Assembly: GCF_003994475.1 (NCBI RefSeq)
Contig: NZ_RZNY01000027.1
Location: 1-64,000, forward strand
DNA length: 64,000 nt
Reading direction: 5' to 3'
From: Paenibacillus anaericanus
GTDB taxonomy: Bacteria; Bacillota; Bacilli; Paenibacillales; Paenibacillaceae
Below, in pieces: positions 19,539 to 27,455 of this stretch; the stretch's first letter is position 1, and the number at the start of each line of letters is the position of its first letter. Under the pieces are notes generated by a model that worked only from the letters and a program-made list of their open reading frames with translations, had not been told where the DNA came from and ran no database searches. The position numbers and the translations under genes were made by a program.

Positions 19539-21371
19539 TCACGTATTCGTTGGATTGAAAGTAACAACCGCTTCATACCACTGTGATTGCGCTCTATACA
19601 TTTGCGCATATTCACCATGCAAGTGAAGTAATTGCTCATGTGTCCCTTGCTCCACAAGGCGACCACCCTTGAGCACCAGAATAAGATCTGCATTTCTACA
19701 GCTCCCGAGGCGGTGAGAGATCATAATACTCGTCTTACCTGCTACAAGCTCGGAGAACTGCTCAAACAGGGCGGCCTCTGCTATCGGATCTAGTGCAGCG
19801 GTAGGCTCATCAAAAATAACCAATTCTGCATTTGCATTAAAATATGACCTGCTTAGTGCCACCTTCTGCCATTGCCCTTGAGATAGTTCTTTTCCTCCTT
19901 CATATTCATAACCTAATTGCGTATCATAGCCATTAGATAAATGACGTGAAATTGAATCTACACCAGTCTTGGTAGCGGCGATTTCTAACTGCCCATCATC
20001 CTCGATGGAGGAAATGTTGCCGAATCCGATGTTTTCCCTTAAGGTTAATTGATACTGTACAAAATCCTGAAACACTGCACTGACAGACTTATTCTCATCG
20101 TCCTCAAATATGTCCCTACCTTGCCATAGAAGCTTTCCACGCTCTGGTCTATATAGACCAAGCAAGCATTTCGCAAGCGTACTTTTACCTGCCCCGTTGT
20201 GACCGACAATAGCTACTCTTTGACCTGGTTTAATGTGAAACCCAATATCAGATAATGCAGGTACAGACTGATTTGGGTAAGTAAAGCTTAATTCAGCGAC
20301 TACAAGACCACCCTCGGCCAGTTCATAAGGACTTATATTCACATTATCAGCCTCAGGGTCCTCATTCAGTTTTTTATCTGGAAGGTGTAGAAACAGTATG
20401 AGATCACTAGTAAATAGTGCATTCTCGTATATACCCGACAAATTTACTGCAATTAGCATCACGCTATCCTTTGCCGTCGTAACTGTCTGAATCATAGCTA
20501 CAAAACCACCAACCGTCATAGTCCCTCCACTACTTACTAGAAGCACAACTACGGTAGATAACGCCGTGAACAAGTAAGAGAACATCTCAGAGAATCCACC
20601 ATACCACTGGCCCCGCTGTTCCAGAGCGATTTTCTCTCCAGCGTTCTTCCAATATATTGACCTCCATTGATTTAAAATATAGGGATATAGCTTGAATAGC
20701 TTCATCTCTTTTGCAGATTCTCTTGTTGTCATCAAGCTCATAAGATAACTCACTTTACGATTGGATGGAGTTTGACGAAACATTTGCTTATATCGCTTCT
20801 GGCCTAGCCTCATATTAATGAAGAATGATGGAATGATTAAGCACAATACACCTAAGGATAGTATCCAATGGAAGCTTGACAGAACAGCAAGGAGTGAGAT
20901 TAGTGTCACGATGCTTTGCAATACCAAGAAGAAATGATCTAATACAGAAAGTCCGCGATTAGCGAGTCCCTGCGTCACTCTCTGAAGCCGATCATAGTAC
21001 TCCGACTCTTCAAAATAAATATAATCGAGCCTCGAACACTTGTCTGCAATGACGCGATCCATCTCATATTGTGCCTTATTTTTAATGACTAATAGAAGCA
21101 TGTGAGTAAGAGATCTTGCTCCTAATGAAGCAAGAAATAACAAAGCTTGCCATCCGATGGTTGTTAGTGCTGGTAAAAGTAAGTCCGACTCGCCCTGAAA
21201 CAATAACGTAGCCTGATCTACAAGCCGCTTCGTTAAATAGATCTGAATAGCTGGTTGAAGCGCTTCTAACATTCGAATGATAATCATGATGATTAATCTT
21301 ACCGGAGATGACTTCCATATAAATGGAACAATCTCAAAGATTAACCCACGAATGACTCCTCTATGATTCAT
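19539..21371 (-). CDS. ABC exporter (fused membrane and ATPase domains)
   Basis: 610 residues. An N-terminal six-helix type-1 exporter domain (about 1-330) is followed by an ATPase domain: Walker A VGHNGAGKSTLAKCL (about 395-409), signature ELSQGQWQKVALSRSYF, Walker B LVIFDEPTAALDP and the H-loop ISHRLG. There is no N-terminal C39 peptidase domain, so it does not itself cut a double-glycine leader. This fits export of a peptide without such a leader. It lies 67 bases after the cysteine desulfurase-like gene and 33 bases before the solute-binding genes, all on one strand. The likely cargo is the eight-cysteine peptide at 24246-24374 (inference). Confidence 0.9.
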   Translation of the reverse strand: MNHRGVIRGLIFEIVPFIWKSSPVRLIIMIIIRMLEALQPAIQIYLTKRLVDQATLLFQGESDLLLPALTTIGWQALLFLASLGARSLTHMLLLVIKNKAQYEMDRVIADKCSRLDYIYFEESEYYDRLQRVTQGLANRGLSVLDHFFLVLQSIVTLISLLAVLSSFHWILSLGVLCLIIPSFFINMRLGQKRYKQMFRQTPSNRKVSYLMSLMTTRESAKEMKLFKLYPYILNQWRSIYWKNAGEKIALEQRGQWYGGFSEMFSYLFTALSTVVVLLVSSGGTMTVGGFVAMIQTVTTAKDSVMLIAVNLSGIYENALFTSDLILFLHLPDKKLNEDPEADNVNISPYELAEGGLVVAELSFTYPNQSVPALSDIGFHIKPGQRVAIVGHNGAGKSTLAKCLLGLYRPERGKLLWQGRDIFEDDENKSVSAVFQDFVQYQLTLRENIGFGNISSIEDDGQLEIAATKTGVDSISRHLSNGYDTQLGYEYEGGKELSQGQWQKVALSRSYFNANAELVIFDEPTAALDPIAEAALFEQFSELVAGKTSIMISHRLGSCRNADLILVLKGGRLVEQGTHEQLLHLHGEYAQMYRAQSQWYEAVVTFNPTNT

Positions 21372-21438
21372 CCAGATCGGCCACTTCTCTCTTTTTTGGT
21401 TTGCACCTAGGCACTAATGCCCGTAATTTAATAAAAGA

Positions 21439-22614
21439 TTATCTTTGCAACAAGGCAAATTTATTTTGCGACTTGACCTGATGTATCATATGAGAAATTG
21501 AATGTACTAAATATCGGACATCATCGGGAGTAACTGATTCATGGAAGCTAAGTCTAATGCTACTAGAAGAGAGTATTTCATCATTCGTCATAGCCATTAA
21601 CACACGACTCGTCTTCGCTGTAGAAGAACAAGCGGACTGGGAGGACACAATAATTCCTTGCTTGGCAAGAATACTAATTAATAGAGCAGAGGTTACTCCT
21701 GTTCCCTTATATGAAAAATTAATAATATGAGGTGCAGATAACGGGGGTCTCGGACTATTCATGATGATTTCAGGAATTTCTTCAAGCTTTGAATATACAA
21801 GATCATGAAGCACGGTTAAACCCTGCATCTTCTCTTCACGTTCACTATACGATATTTCTATGGCCTCGACTAAACTTAACACCCCCGGAACATTGGTTGT
21901 GCCAGGTCTTAACCCATTCTCTTGTTCTCCGCCGAAAAACAGTGGAGTGAGCTCAACATGCTCCTTTACGATTAATAAACCAATTCCTTTGGGTCCCCCA
22001 ATTTTATGCCCTGATAAGGTATATAGGTCAATATCATCTAATTCTAAAGCTAGTTTTCCAAAGCCCTGTACTCCGTCTACATGGAAATAAATATGAGGCT
22101 TAGCTCTTAATAGCTTCCCTATTTCATGAATAGGTTGAATGGAGCCTGTCTCATTGTTAACATGCATAACACTTACAAGCATCGTATTTACTTGTATTGC
22201 TTTCTCAATAGAAGCTATACTCACGATTCCATTGTGATCCACAGGCAGAAAAGTAATCTCCACCCCTTCCCCCACTAATTGTTTACAGCAATTAAAGACA
22301 GAGGAATGCTCGATTTGTGTTGAAATCACATGTGGTGTCTGGCTCGTCTTCTTCATCCATGTTCGAACCGCCCCTATAATCGCCAAATTATTACTTTCCG
22401 TAGCCCCCGACGTGAAAATTACTTCACTAGGCTCTACATGAAGTATTGTAGATAACCTTTCTCTAGATTCCTCAACTCGTTGGTTAGCCTCAAAACCCAT
22501 TTCATGTACAGATGATGGATTAGCATATAATTGTTCGGATGTACAAAATAGCTGCTCAGCGACCTTAGGATGCAATGGCGTGGATGCGCAATAATCAAAA
22601 TACAATTTGTTCAT
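21439..22614 (-). CDS. NifS/IscS-type cysteine desulfurase-like enzyme
   Basis: 391 residues, class-V aminotransferase fold. It starts LYFDYCASTPLHP (family usually has D-x-A-A/S-T-T), keeps GATESNNLAI, the PLP-binding Asp/Gln (FHVDGVQGFGK), the PLP lysine in SGHKIGGPKG and the catalytic-loop cysteine SSQSACSSTAKTS, so it should release sulfur from cysteine as an enzyme persulfide. A strong GGGGGAGG site precedes the ATG. No scaffold protein (IscU/SufU) or iron-sulfur gene is nearby; it sits between thioredoxin-fold genes and the exporter, which points to a dedicated role with the cysteine-rich peptide or its redox proteins (inference). Confidence 0.88.
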   Translation of the reverse strand: MNKLYFDYCASTPLHPKVAEQLFCTSEQLYANPSSVHEMGFEANQRVEESRERLSTILHVEPSEVIFTSGATESNNLAIIGAVRTWMKKTSQTPHVISTQIEHSSVFNCCKQLVGEGVEITFLPVDHNGIVSIASIEKAIQVNTMLVSVMHVNNETGSIQPIHEIGKLLRAKPHIYFHVDGVQGFGKLALELDDIDLYTLSGHKIGGPKGIGLLIVKEHVELTPLFFGGEQENGLRPGTTNVPGVLSLVEAIEISYSEREEKMQGLTVLHDLVYSKLEEIPEIIMNSPRPPLSAPHIINFSYKGTGVTSALLISILAKQGIIVSSQSACSSTAKTSRVLMAMTNDEILSSSSIRLSFHESVTPDDVRYLVHSISHMIHQVKSQNKFALLQR

Positions 22615-22638
22615 TATGCCTCCCCCTAACTCATGGAT

Positions 22639-23088
22639 TCAAAATAAGTTACTGAATAATTTCTTTCGCTTTCCTTCTCCAATTACACTTACAAGCTCTA
22701 GTAAATCCTTCCCGTTATACACAGTTCCTTTGTTACAGACCTGTTGATATTCATCTACAAAGATACAAAACGGGTGAGTAGTAACAGAAAAGTCCTGTTC
22801 CATTTGCTCCGAGGTAAGAGATACAATCTTCATTTTTCTCTGAAAAAAATCATCCAGTTGCTCATGATCCTCCTGATTACCTGTTGAAAATATAATTACA
22901 CTTGTATTGGGCAAATGTACGGTTCTTATCTCAGGCAACAATTCAATACAACGAACACAGTGCATGGATACAAATATAAGTACTTTTTTTCCTTTATACT
23001 TATATAGATTAAATAGCTGATCATTCTGATCACTATATTCTTTATTCGTAATGAGTTCTCCTAGATTCAGACCATTATCAAGGGTCAT
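22639..23088 (-). CDS. Thioredoxin-fold protein with CVRC motif
   Basis: 149 residues, no signal peptide or membrane segment. The thioredoxin-like core has VLIFVSMHCVRCIELLPEI with the CxxC pair at residues 44 and 47, and a cis-Pro segment HPFCIFVDEYQ. Its ATG overlaps the stop of the preceding gene (ATGA), so translation is coupled. An extra Cys follows the cis-Pro. Fourth of four thioredoxin-fold genes in this operon; low similarity between them suggests different partners and not simple duplication. Confidence 0.8.
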   Translation of the reverse strand: MTLDNGLNLGELITNKEYSDQNDQLFNLYKYKGKKVLIFVSMHCVRCIELLPEIRTVHLPNTSVIIFSTGNQEDHEQLDDFFQRKMKIVSLTSEQMEQDFSVTTHPFCIFVDEYQQVCNKGTVYNGKDLLELVSVIGEGKRKKLFSNLF

Positions 23089-23606
23089 ACGTTTTCTCCC
23101 CCAGTCCTAGTAAGTTGAGTATTCTCTATTCCCTTGTTCACGATCACATCAATTTGAGCTTCATAATTTGCCGGACCTCTTGCTAAAATTATTCCTTGAT
23201 GTGAAAGATAATAAGTAAAGGGGAAAATCGTGGTTTTATATAATTCAAACTGTGTATGTTCATATTTAATCATGGGAACTTCTATATGATTCTCCCGTTG
23301 AATATTTCTAAATTCAGTATCATCACCATTGATCAATAGAATAACTTCCTTACTGGACCACCTCTCTGAGAGGTTATTTATTCCCGAGAATATTTCAATG
23401 CATGCCTGACACGTCGTCGATAGAAACAGAATAATAATTCCGTCATTTTCCTTTAATCTCGTTTGACCAAACAATTCCGCCATACTAGGGAATCGACTCC
23501 CCATAGCTAACCCCTGATCCCTTAGTAAAAATGTAGGATTCGCCTTATTCTTTTGTACTTTACTAAAATACACATACCTATATAGCTTCAAAAATAACTG
23601 TCGCAT
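23085..23606 (-). CDS. Thioredoxin-fold protein with CQAC motif
   Basis: About 173 residues. An amphipathic basic N-terminus (RQLFLKLYRYVYFSK), then a TlpA/MauD-like core with IIILFLSTTCQACIEIF (CxxC at about 66 and 69) and a cis-Pro segment FPFTYYLSHQG. No clear membrane helix. I start at the ATG at 23606 behind AGGGGG; the open frame runs 9 codons further. Overlaps the next gene by 4 bases. Confidence 0.8.
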   Translation of the reverse strand: MRQLFLKLYRYVYFSKVQKNKANPTFLLRDQGLAMGSRFPSMAELFGQTRLKENDGIIILFLSTTCQACIEIFSGINNLSERWSSKEVILLINGDDTEFRNIQRENHIEVPMIKYEHTQFELYKTTIFPFTYYLSHQGIILARGPANYEAQIDVIVNKGIENTQLTRTGGENV

Positions 23607-23654
23607 AACAGCGCCCCCTGCTTCAGTCACCAAATTGGACTTTATCCTATCAAA

Positions 23655-24134
23655 TTAACTTTCTAAACATATGAACAAATCTTCGATCTCTGCCACCTCA
23701 TCAATTCTCTCAATAATTCCCGTCGGACCCAACGTTAAGATCGTAGGAACTCTTTTAACCCCAAATAGATCCACAACCTCGGTAGAGCGTACAATGGGAA
23801 ACATAAAATGAAAATCCTTATGACCCGTTTTTAAATATGTATCCTCATCACTTTTAAATACCAAATGGTTTTTAATACTTGGTTTATTAGCTAAATGTTG
23901 AAGTACCTCAAAGCAAAATCCACAGGTATCACTCAAAAATATTAATTTAGTAATAGAACCTGTAATTTTTTCAGAAGTAATTTTCTTTCCCATCTGATCG
24001 CGTACTTTAAAAAGAGGGAGTACATCACCAACTTCTCCACCTCGTAGCAAATTAGACTCTGCGGGTTTTGATACTTGTATTTTAACGTTTTTTGTTAAGA
24101 AGAGTTTATTGAATAGAGTGGTTACCTTAATCAT
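23655..24134 (-). CDS. Thioredoxin-fold protein with CGFC motif
   Basis: About 159 residues. The core reads KLIFLSDTCGFCFEVLQHL (CxxC at about 71 and 74), with a cis-Pro segment VPTILTLGPTG. No signal peptide; a short amphipathic N-terminus may touch the membrane. The ATG at 24134 has CGGAGTGAT before it; an upstream TTG would add 11 residues without a good site. First gene after the cysteine-rich peptide and its 3' hairpin. Confidence 0.8.
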   Translation of the reverse strand: MIKVTTLFNKLFLTKNVKIQVSKPAESNLLRGGEVGDVLPLFKVRDQMGKKITSEKITGSITKLIFLSDTCGFCFEVLQHLANKPSIKNHLVFKSDEDTYLKTGHKDFHFMFPIVRSTEVVDLFGVKRVPTILTLGPTGIIERIDEVAEIEDLFICLES

Positions 24135-24194
24135 AGAATCACTCCGTTTGTTTGATAACTTTTTCAATCATTTAATAACATATAAAATGATTAT

Positions 24195-24230
24195 TAAATA
24201 GTCTGCCGTTCTATCTGAAAACGGCAGACC
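24195..24230 (-). terminator. Hairpin just after the cysteine-rich peptide gene
   Basis: Perfect 10-bp arms GTCTGCCGTT / AACGGCAGAC around a 9-base loop, followed by TATTTAATAAT. It starts about 16 bases after the peptide stop. The T-tract is weak, so it may be a partial terminator or mRNA-stabilising stem that raises peptide expression over the downstream genes, as seen in other peptide operons. Confidence 0.7.
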
Positions 24231-24245
24231 TTTGTTCGTTTTTAA

Positions 24246-24374
24246 TTAATTACCACAAGAGTCCTTCTTACAGTTGCATTCGTAACAACCATCACCCCAT
24301 CTCGTGCATGTTTCAGTCCCTTTGCTGCATTTGACAGTATTACAGTAAGTATATAAATATGATCCTGAGCACAT
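24246..24374 (-). CDS. 42-residue peptide with eight cysteines (candidate secreted disulfide-rich peptide)
   Basis: A small gene with a near-perfect ribosome site (AAAGGAGGTG, 6 bases before the ATG). The product has Cys at 2, 11, 16, 23, 30, 33, 35 and 40, that is eight in 42 residues; it begins MCSGSYLYTYC and ends CNCKKDSCGN. It is polar, with many Thr, Lys and Gly, and has no hydrophobic signal and no double-glycine leader, so it would be made without a leader. It lies inside an operon with a MauE-like membrane protein, four thioredoxin-fold proteins, a cysteine desulfurase and an ABC exporter. That context makes it the likely substrate: a disulfide-rich or sulfur-modified exported peptide, perhaps a bacteriocin. 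I do not recognise the family. An in-frame GTG three codons upstream is too close to the ribosome site. Confidence 0.85.
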   Translation of the reverse strand: MCSGSYLYTYCNTVKCSKGTETCTRWGDGCYECNCKKDSCGN

Positions 24375-24458
24375 TTTTTTCACCTCCTTTCCTGGAATCT
24401 AATTCGATTAATGGTTAACCTTCTCATTACAAAAATTCTCTTTTCTTTACAATTTTCC

Positions 24459-24998
24459 TTATGCAGATACCTTCTCTTCACCGTACAATATCAAGGATTG
24501 GATATGTCCTTCATTATTAACAACCCCTTTTGCTCGGATAACTCCATCCTGCGAAACAAAATATCCAAATGGAACAAAAGGAGCCTGAAGATCTTTTAAA
24601 TCATCCATTCTAACAACTGGTGACTGAATGTTATATTGTTTTATAACGTTATTAACACTCTCTTCGGTTCCCAACATAAATATTAGATATTGATACAAAG
24701 GTTTATTTTTCTGGTAATCGTTAATAATTGGATACACTTTGGAACAAGTTGAACAACTAGTAGCTGTCAAAAATATTAATGTTCCTATCTTTTCGTTATT
24801 CCTTATATTCATTGGGCTTCCGTTAATAGGTATATTACTTTCTAAAGGAAAATCGCTGCCCTTGGGTAATCCCTCTTGTTGCTCATATAGGTTACTTTTA
24901 GCTTTTATAGCTTCTCTTAAAATTACAAACACACTAATAGAGACAACGATTACAATACACCATAGAATGATATTGGATAAATCCAGCATTTCAAGCAT
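24459..24998 (-). CDS. Membrane-anchored TlpA/MauD-like thioredoxin-fold protein (CSTC)
   Basis: 179 residues. One N-terminal membrane helix (about 9-27), a linker, then a redoxin core with TLIFLTATSCSTCSKVYP (CxxC at 82 and 85) and a cis-Pro segment VPFGYFVSQDG. The layout is that of MauD, the thioredoxin-like partner of MauE needed to mature the disulfide-rich small subunit of methylamine dehydrogenase. It follows the MauE-like gene by 21 bases and directly precedes the cysteine-rich peptide gene. An AAGGGTG site precedes the ATG. No methylamine dehydrogenase genes are present. Confidence 0.85.
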   Translation of the reverse strand: MLEMLDLSNIILWCIVIVVSISVFVILREAIKAKSNLYEQQEGLPKGSDFPLESNIPINGSPMNIRNNEKIGTLIFLTATSCSTCSKVYPIINDYQKNKPLYQYLIFMLGTEESVNNVIKQYNIQSPVVRMDDLKDLQAPFVPFGYFVSQDGVIRAKGVVNNEGHIQSLILYGEEKVSA

Positions 24999-25019
24999 GT
25001 TCTACACCCTTTCATTCCT

Positions 25020-25541
25020 TTATTGTTGTTCTCCTGGATATAATTTGATGTACTGAGTTACCATTACAACAAGTGAATAAATAATTATTAAGCCAATTGA
25101 GGAGAATATGATTTGACTAATATCTACTAAAGAATAGATTCCAACTACTGAGGTATCTGGCATAACGATCATATATATACACATGATTAAAAATATTAAA
25201 TTTCTTAAAGTCATTACAACACCAAATTGTTCAATGACTAATCCTCCAAACCAGTTGCATTTAACTAGTCTTCCTCTCGCTTTCCAAGATGCCCAAACAT
25301 ATGAACATATCAGAATAAGAGAAAGTATTTGCCCAAACAATAAAGTAGAAGGAATGATTAATAGTGCACAAGCAATTATTTCTAAGAAAGCAATTATCAA
25401 TACCCCAGATTTTGCCCATAATCGATTAATTCCTAGCTGTCTCATTGTTTCTGAGAATGTAATAGGTTTGACCAACTTACCTAACGCTGCCATAAAGAAC
25501 ACTACACTCATAAAAAATTGGATAAAAATAAACAATTGCAT
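25020..25541 (-). CDS. MauE/DoxX-family redox-associated membrane protein
   Basis: 173 residues, four to five membrane segments. The N-terminal MAALGKLVKP segment and the loop CNWFGG (Cys 95) match the MauE pattern, where the loop usually reads CxCFG; here the second Cys is replaced by Trp. MauE is known to act with MauD in making disulfides in the small methylamine dehydrogenase subunit. First gene of the island operon, with GAGAGG before the ATG. It probably passes electrons from the thioredoxin-fold proteins to the membrane (inference). Confidence 0.82.
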   Translation of the reverse strand: MQLFIFIQFFMSVVFFMAALGKLVKPITFSETMRQLGINRLWAKSGVLIIAFLEIIACALLIIPSTLLFGQILSLILICSYVWASWKARGRLVKCNWFGGLVIEQFGVVMTLRNLIFLIMCIYMIVMPDTSVVGIYSLVDISQIIFSSIGLIIIYSLVVMVTQYIKLYPGEQQ

Positions 25542-25722
25542 ATTCCTCTCATCTCCCCTGGTAAACTTTAAATGTAACCGCTAACATAACTATCAACTAA
25601 AATCTCGTAAGAAATCCCAAAAGATAAATATCACTACCAAATATTCTTAATTATATTAATGTATAAATTTATCTCATCATCTCCTATTTGGTTTTATATA
25701 GCCTTTGCTATCTTATTACTTG

Positions 25723-25882
25723 TGCAATCGTTCGCTCACATGAACATGGAAATTATTCTGCACTTCACTCGTTGTAACTAGTAAAAGGTTTGAACTCTCC
25801 AATTTTGTGCCGAATTTTACATCCATCCTTATAAACTATCTGGAATACTCGGCTGACTGAAACCCGTTATGCAATCGTTTGC
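25723..25882 (-). promoter_or_regulatory. Two matching operator-like sites in the island operon leader
   Basis: GCGAACGATTGCA (25723-25735) and GCAAACGATTGCA (25870-25882), minus strand, same orientation, centres 147 bases apart, which is 14 turns of 10.5 bp. Both are near-palindromic with a central CG, like LacI/CcpA-family sites. They lie in the roughly 435-base leader between the promoter and the MauE-like gene. The rest of 25542-26111 is AT-rich with no gene that I can support. Confidence 0.45.
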
Positions 25883-25981
25883 CCAAAGAAGCGCATTAAG
25901 CCATATTAATATGTACTTAGTAAACAGCTTTATTAGACGGAATCACAATCTATTATTGTAAATAAATACTATTTCATCCTT

Positions 25982-26009
25982 ATTATAATACATAAGTTAG
26001 TTTTGTCAA
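25982..26009 (-). promoter_or_regulatory. Consensus sigma-A promoter of the island operon
   Basis: TTGACA, 16 bases, TATAAT on the minus strand; both boxes match the consensus exactly. It lies about 110 bases after the glyA terminator and reads into the MauE-like gene through a long leader. Confidence 0.75.
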
Positions 26010-26111
26010 TTATTTTATTATATGTAATATATATCAAATTATAACTTTTGGTATTTGTTTAAAATTCATAGAGCGGAAGTTTCTACTGGCATTATTGACA
26101 TTACAACATAT

Positions 26112-26148
26112 AAGAAAAGACCAACCAGTGCTAACTAGTTGGCCTTTT
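26112..26148 (-). terminator. Terminator of glyA
   Basis: Minus-strand arms GGCCAACTAG / CTGGTTGGTC (10 bp with G-T pairs), loop of 6, followed by TTTTCTT. Starts about 20 bases after the glyA stop and separates glyA from the island. Confidence 0.85.
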
Positions 26149-26168
26149 AATACGGAATAACTATGGTT

Positions 26169-27419
26169 TTACTCGTAACTAACTTCAGGGTAAATCGGGA
26201 ACTTATCTGTTAGTTTCTCAACCTTTTGACGGGCTTCAGCTAAGACAGCTTCATTATCGGAATTTTTAAGTACAAGAGCAATGATTTGACCGATTTCTTT
26301 CATAGCTTCCTCGTCCATTCCACGAGACGTTACAGCAGGAGTACCCACTCGAATACCACTTGTAACGAACGGACTTGTTGGATCGAAAGGAATAGCATTC
26401 TTATTGACTGTAATTCCGATGGAGTCCAGAACGCGTTCTGCTACTTTACCGCTAATGTTCAAATTACGAGTATCAATGAGCATTAAATGGTTGTCTGTAC
26501 CACCAGACACAAGATTTAGGCCTTCTGAAGTAAGAGACTTAGCTAATGCCTGTGCGTTCTTCACAACATTTTGAGCATAAACCTTAAATGATGGTTGCAA
26601 TGCTTCACCCAAAGCTACAGCCTTGGAAGCAATCACATGCATCAACGGACCACCTTGTATCCCTGGGAATACAGCCTTGTCGATAGCTGCTGCCCATGGT
26701 TGCTTACATAGGATTAGTCCACCGCGAGGTCCACGAAGTGTCTTGTGTGTAGTTGTAGTTACGAAATGAGCGTGTGGTACTGGGCTCGGATGAAGTCCAG
26801 CTGCAACCAATCCAGCGATATGAGCCATATCAACCATAAAGAGGGCACCTACATCATTTGCGATTGATGCCATTTTTTCAAAATCGATTACACGTGGGTA
26901 GGCACTAGCTCCAGCCACGATTAAACGCGGACGATGTTTGAATGCAGCTTTGCGAACTTCATCATAATCGATAAGGAAGGTATCTTCCTGTACGCCGTAT
27001 TCGACAAAGTTATACAACAAACCGGAGGCATTCACCGGGCTACCGTGTGTAAGGTGTCCACCGTGAGCTAGATTCATTCCAAGTACAGTATCACCTGGTT
27101 TAAGGGCTGTAAGATATACAGCTAGGTTAGCTTGAGCACCGGAGTGAGGTTGAACATTGGCATGTTCTGCTCCAAATAGTTCTTTCGCACGATCACGAGC
27201 GATATCCTCAACGATATCGACATGTTCACAGCCACCATAGTAGCGTTTGCCTGGGTATCCTTCAGCATATTTGTTTGTTAATACGGAGCCCATTGCCTCA
27301 ATCACAGCTTCACTCACAATGTTCTCTGAGGCAATCAACTCAATGTTGTTACGCTGACGTTTTAGTTCCAAATTCATGGCCTCAAGTACCGCAGGGTCTT
27401 GCTTCTTCAAATGATTCAT
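26169..27419 (-). CDS. glyA: Serine hydroxymethyltransferase
   Basis: PLP enzyme interconverting serine and glycine with tetrahydrofolate, the main source of one-carbon units for purines and thymidylate. 416 residues, normal length. Visible signatures: [11 protein letters not shown], the [12 protein letters not shown] segment, [31 protein letters not shown] loop, and the PLP lysine in [14 protein letters not shown]. It lies 36 bases after ywlG and is probably controlled with it by the ZTP-class riboswitch upstream. Confidence 0.98.
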   Translation of the reverse strand: MNHLKKQDPAVLEAMNLELKRQRNNIELIASENIVSEAVIEAMGSVLTNKYAEGYPGKRYYGGCEHVDIVEDIARDRAKELFGAEHANVQPHSGAQANLAVYLTALKPGDTVLGMNLAHGGHLTHGSPVNASGLLYNFVEYGVQEDTFLIDYDEVRKAAFKHRPRLIVAGASAYPRVIDFEKMASIANDVGALFMVDMAHIAGLVAAGLHPSPVPHAHFVTTTTHKTLRGPRGGLILCKQPWAAAIDKAVFPGIQGGPLMHVIASKAVALGEALQPSFKVYAQNVVKNAQALAKSLTSEGLNLVSGGTDNHLMLIDTRNLNISGKVAERVLDSIGITVNKNAIPFDPTSPFVTSGIRVGTPAVTSRGMDEEAMKEIGQIIALVLKNSDNEAVLAEARQKVEKLTDKFPIYPEVSYE

Positions 27420-27455
27420 AGTTCAATAGTCCTCCCTATATTTAAATGTAATGTT

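Noticed and set aside
24246-24374. Peptide as the small subunit of methylamine dehydrogenase
   Set aside because: The MauE/MauD-like neighbours suggested it, but 42 residues and 8 Cys are far too small, and no large subunit or other mau genes are present.
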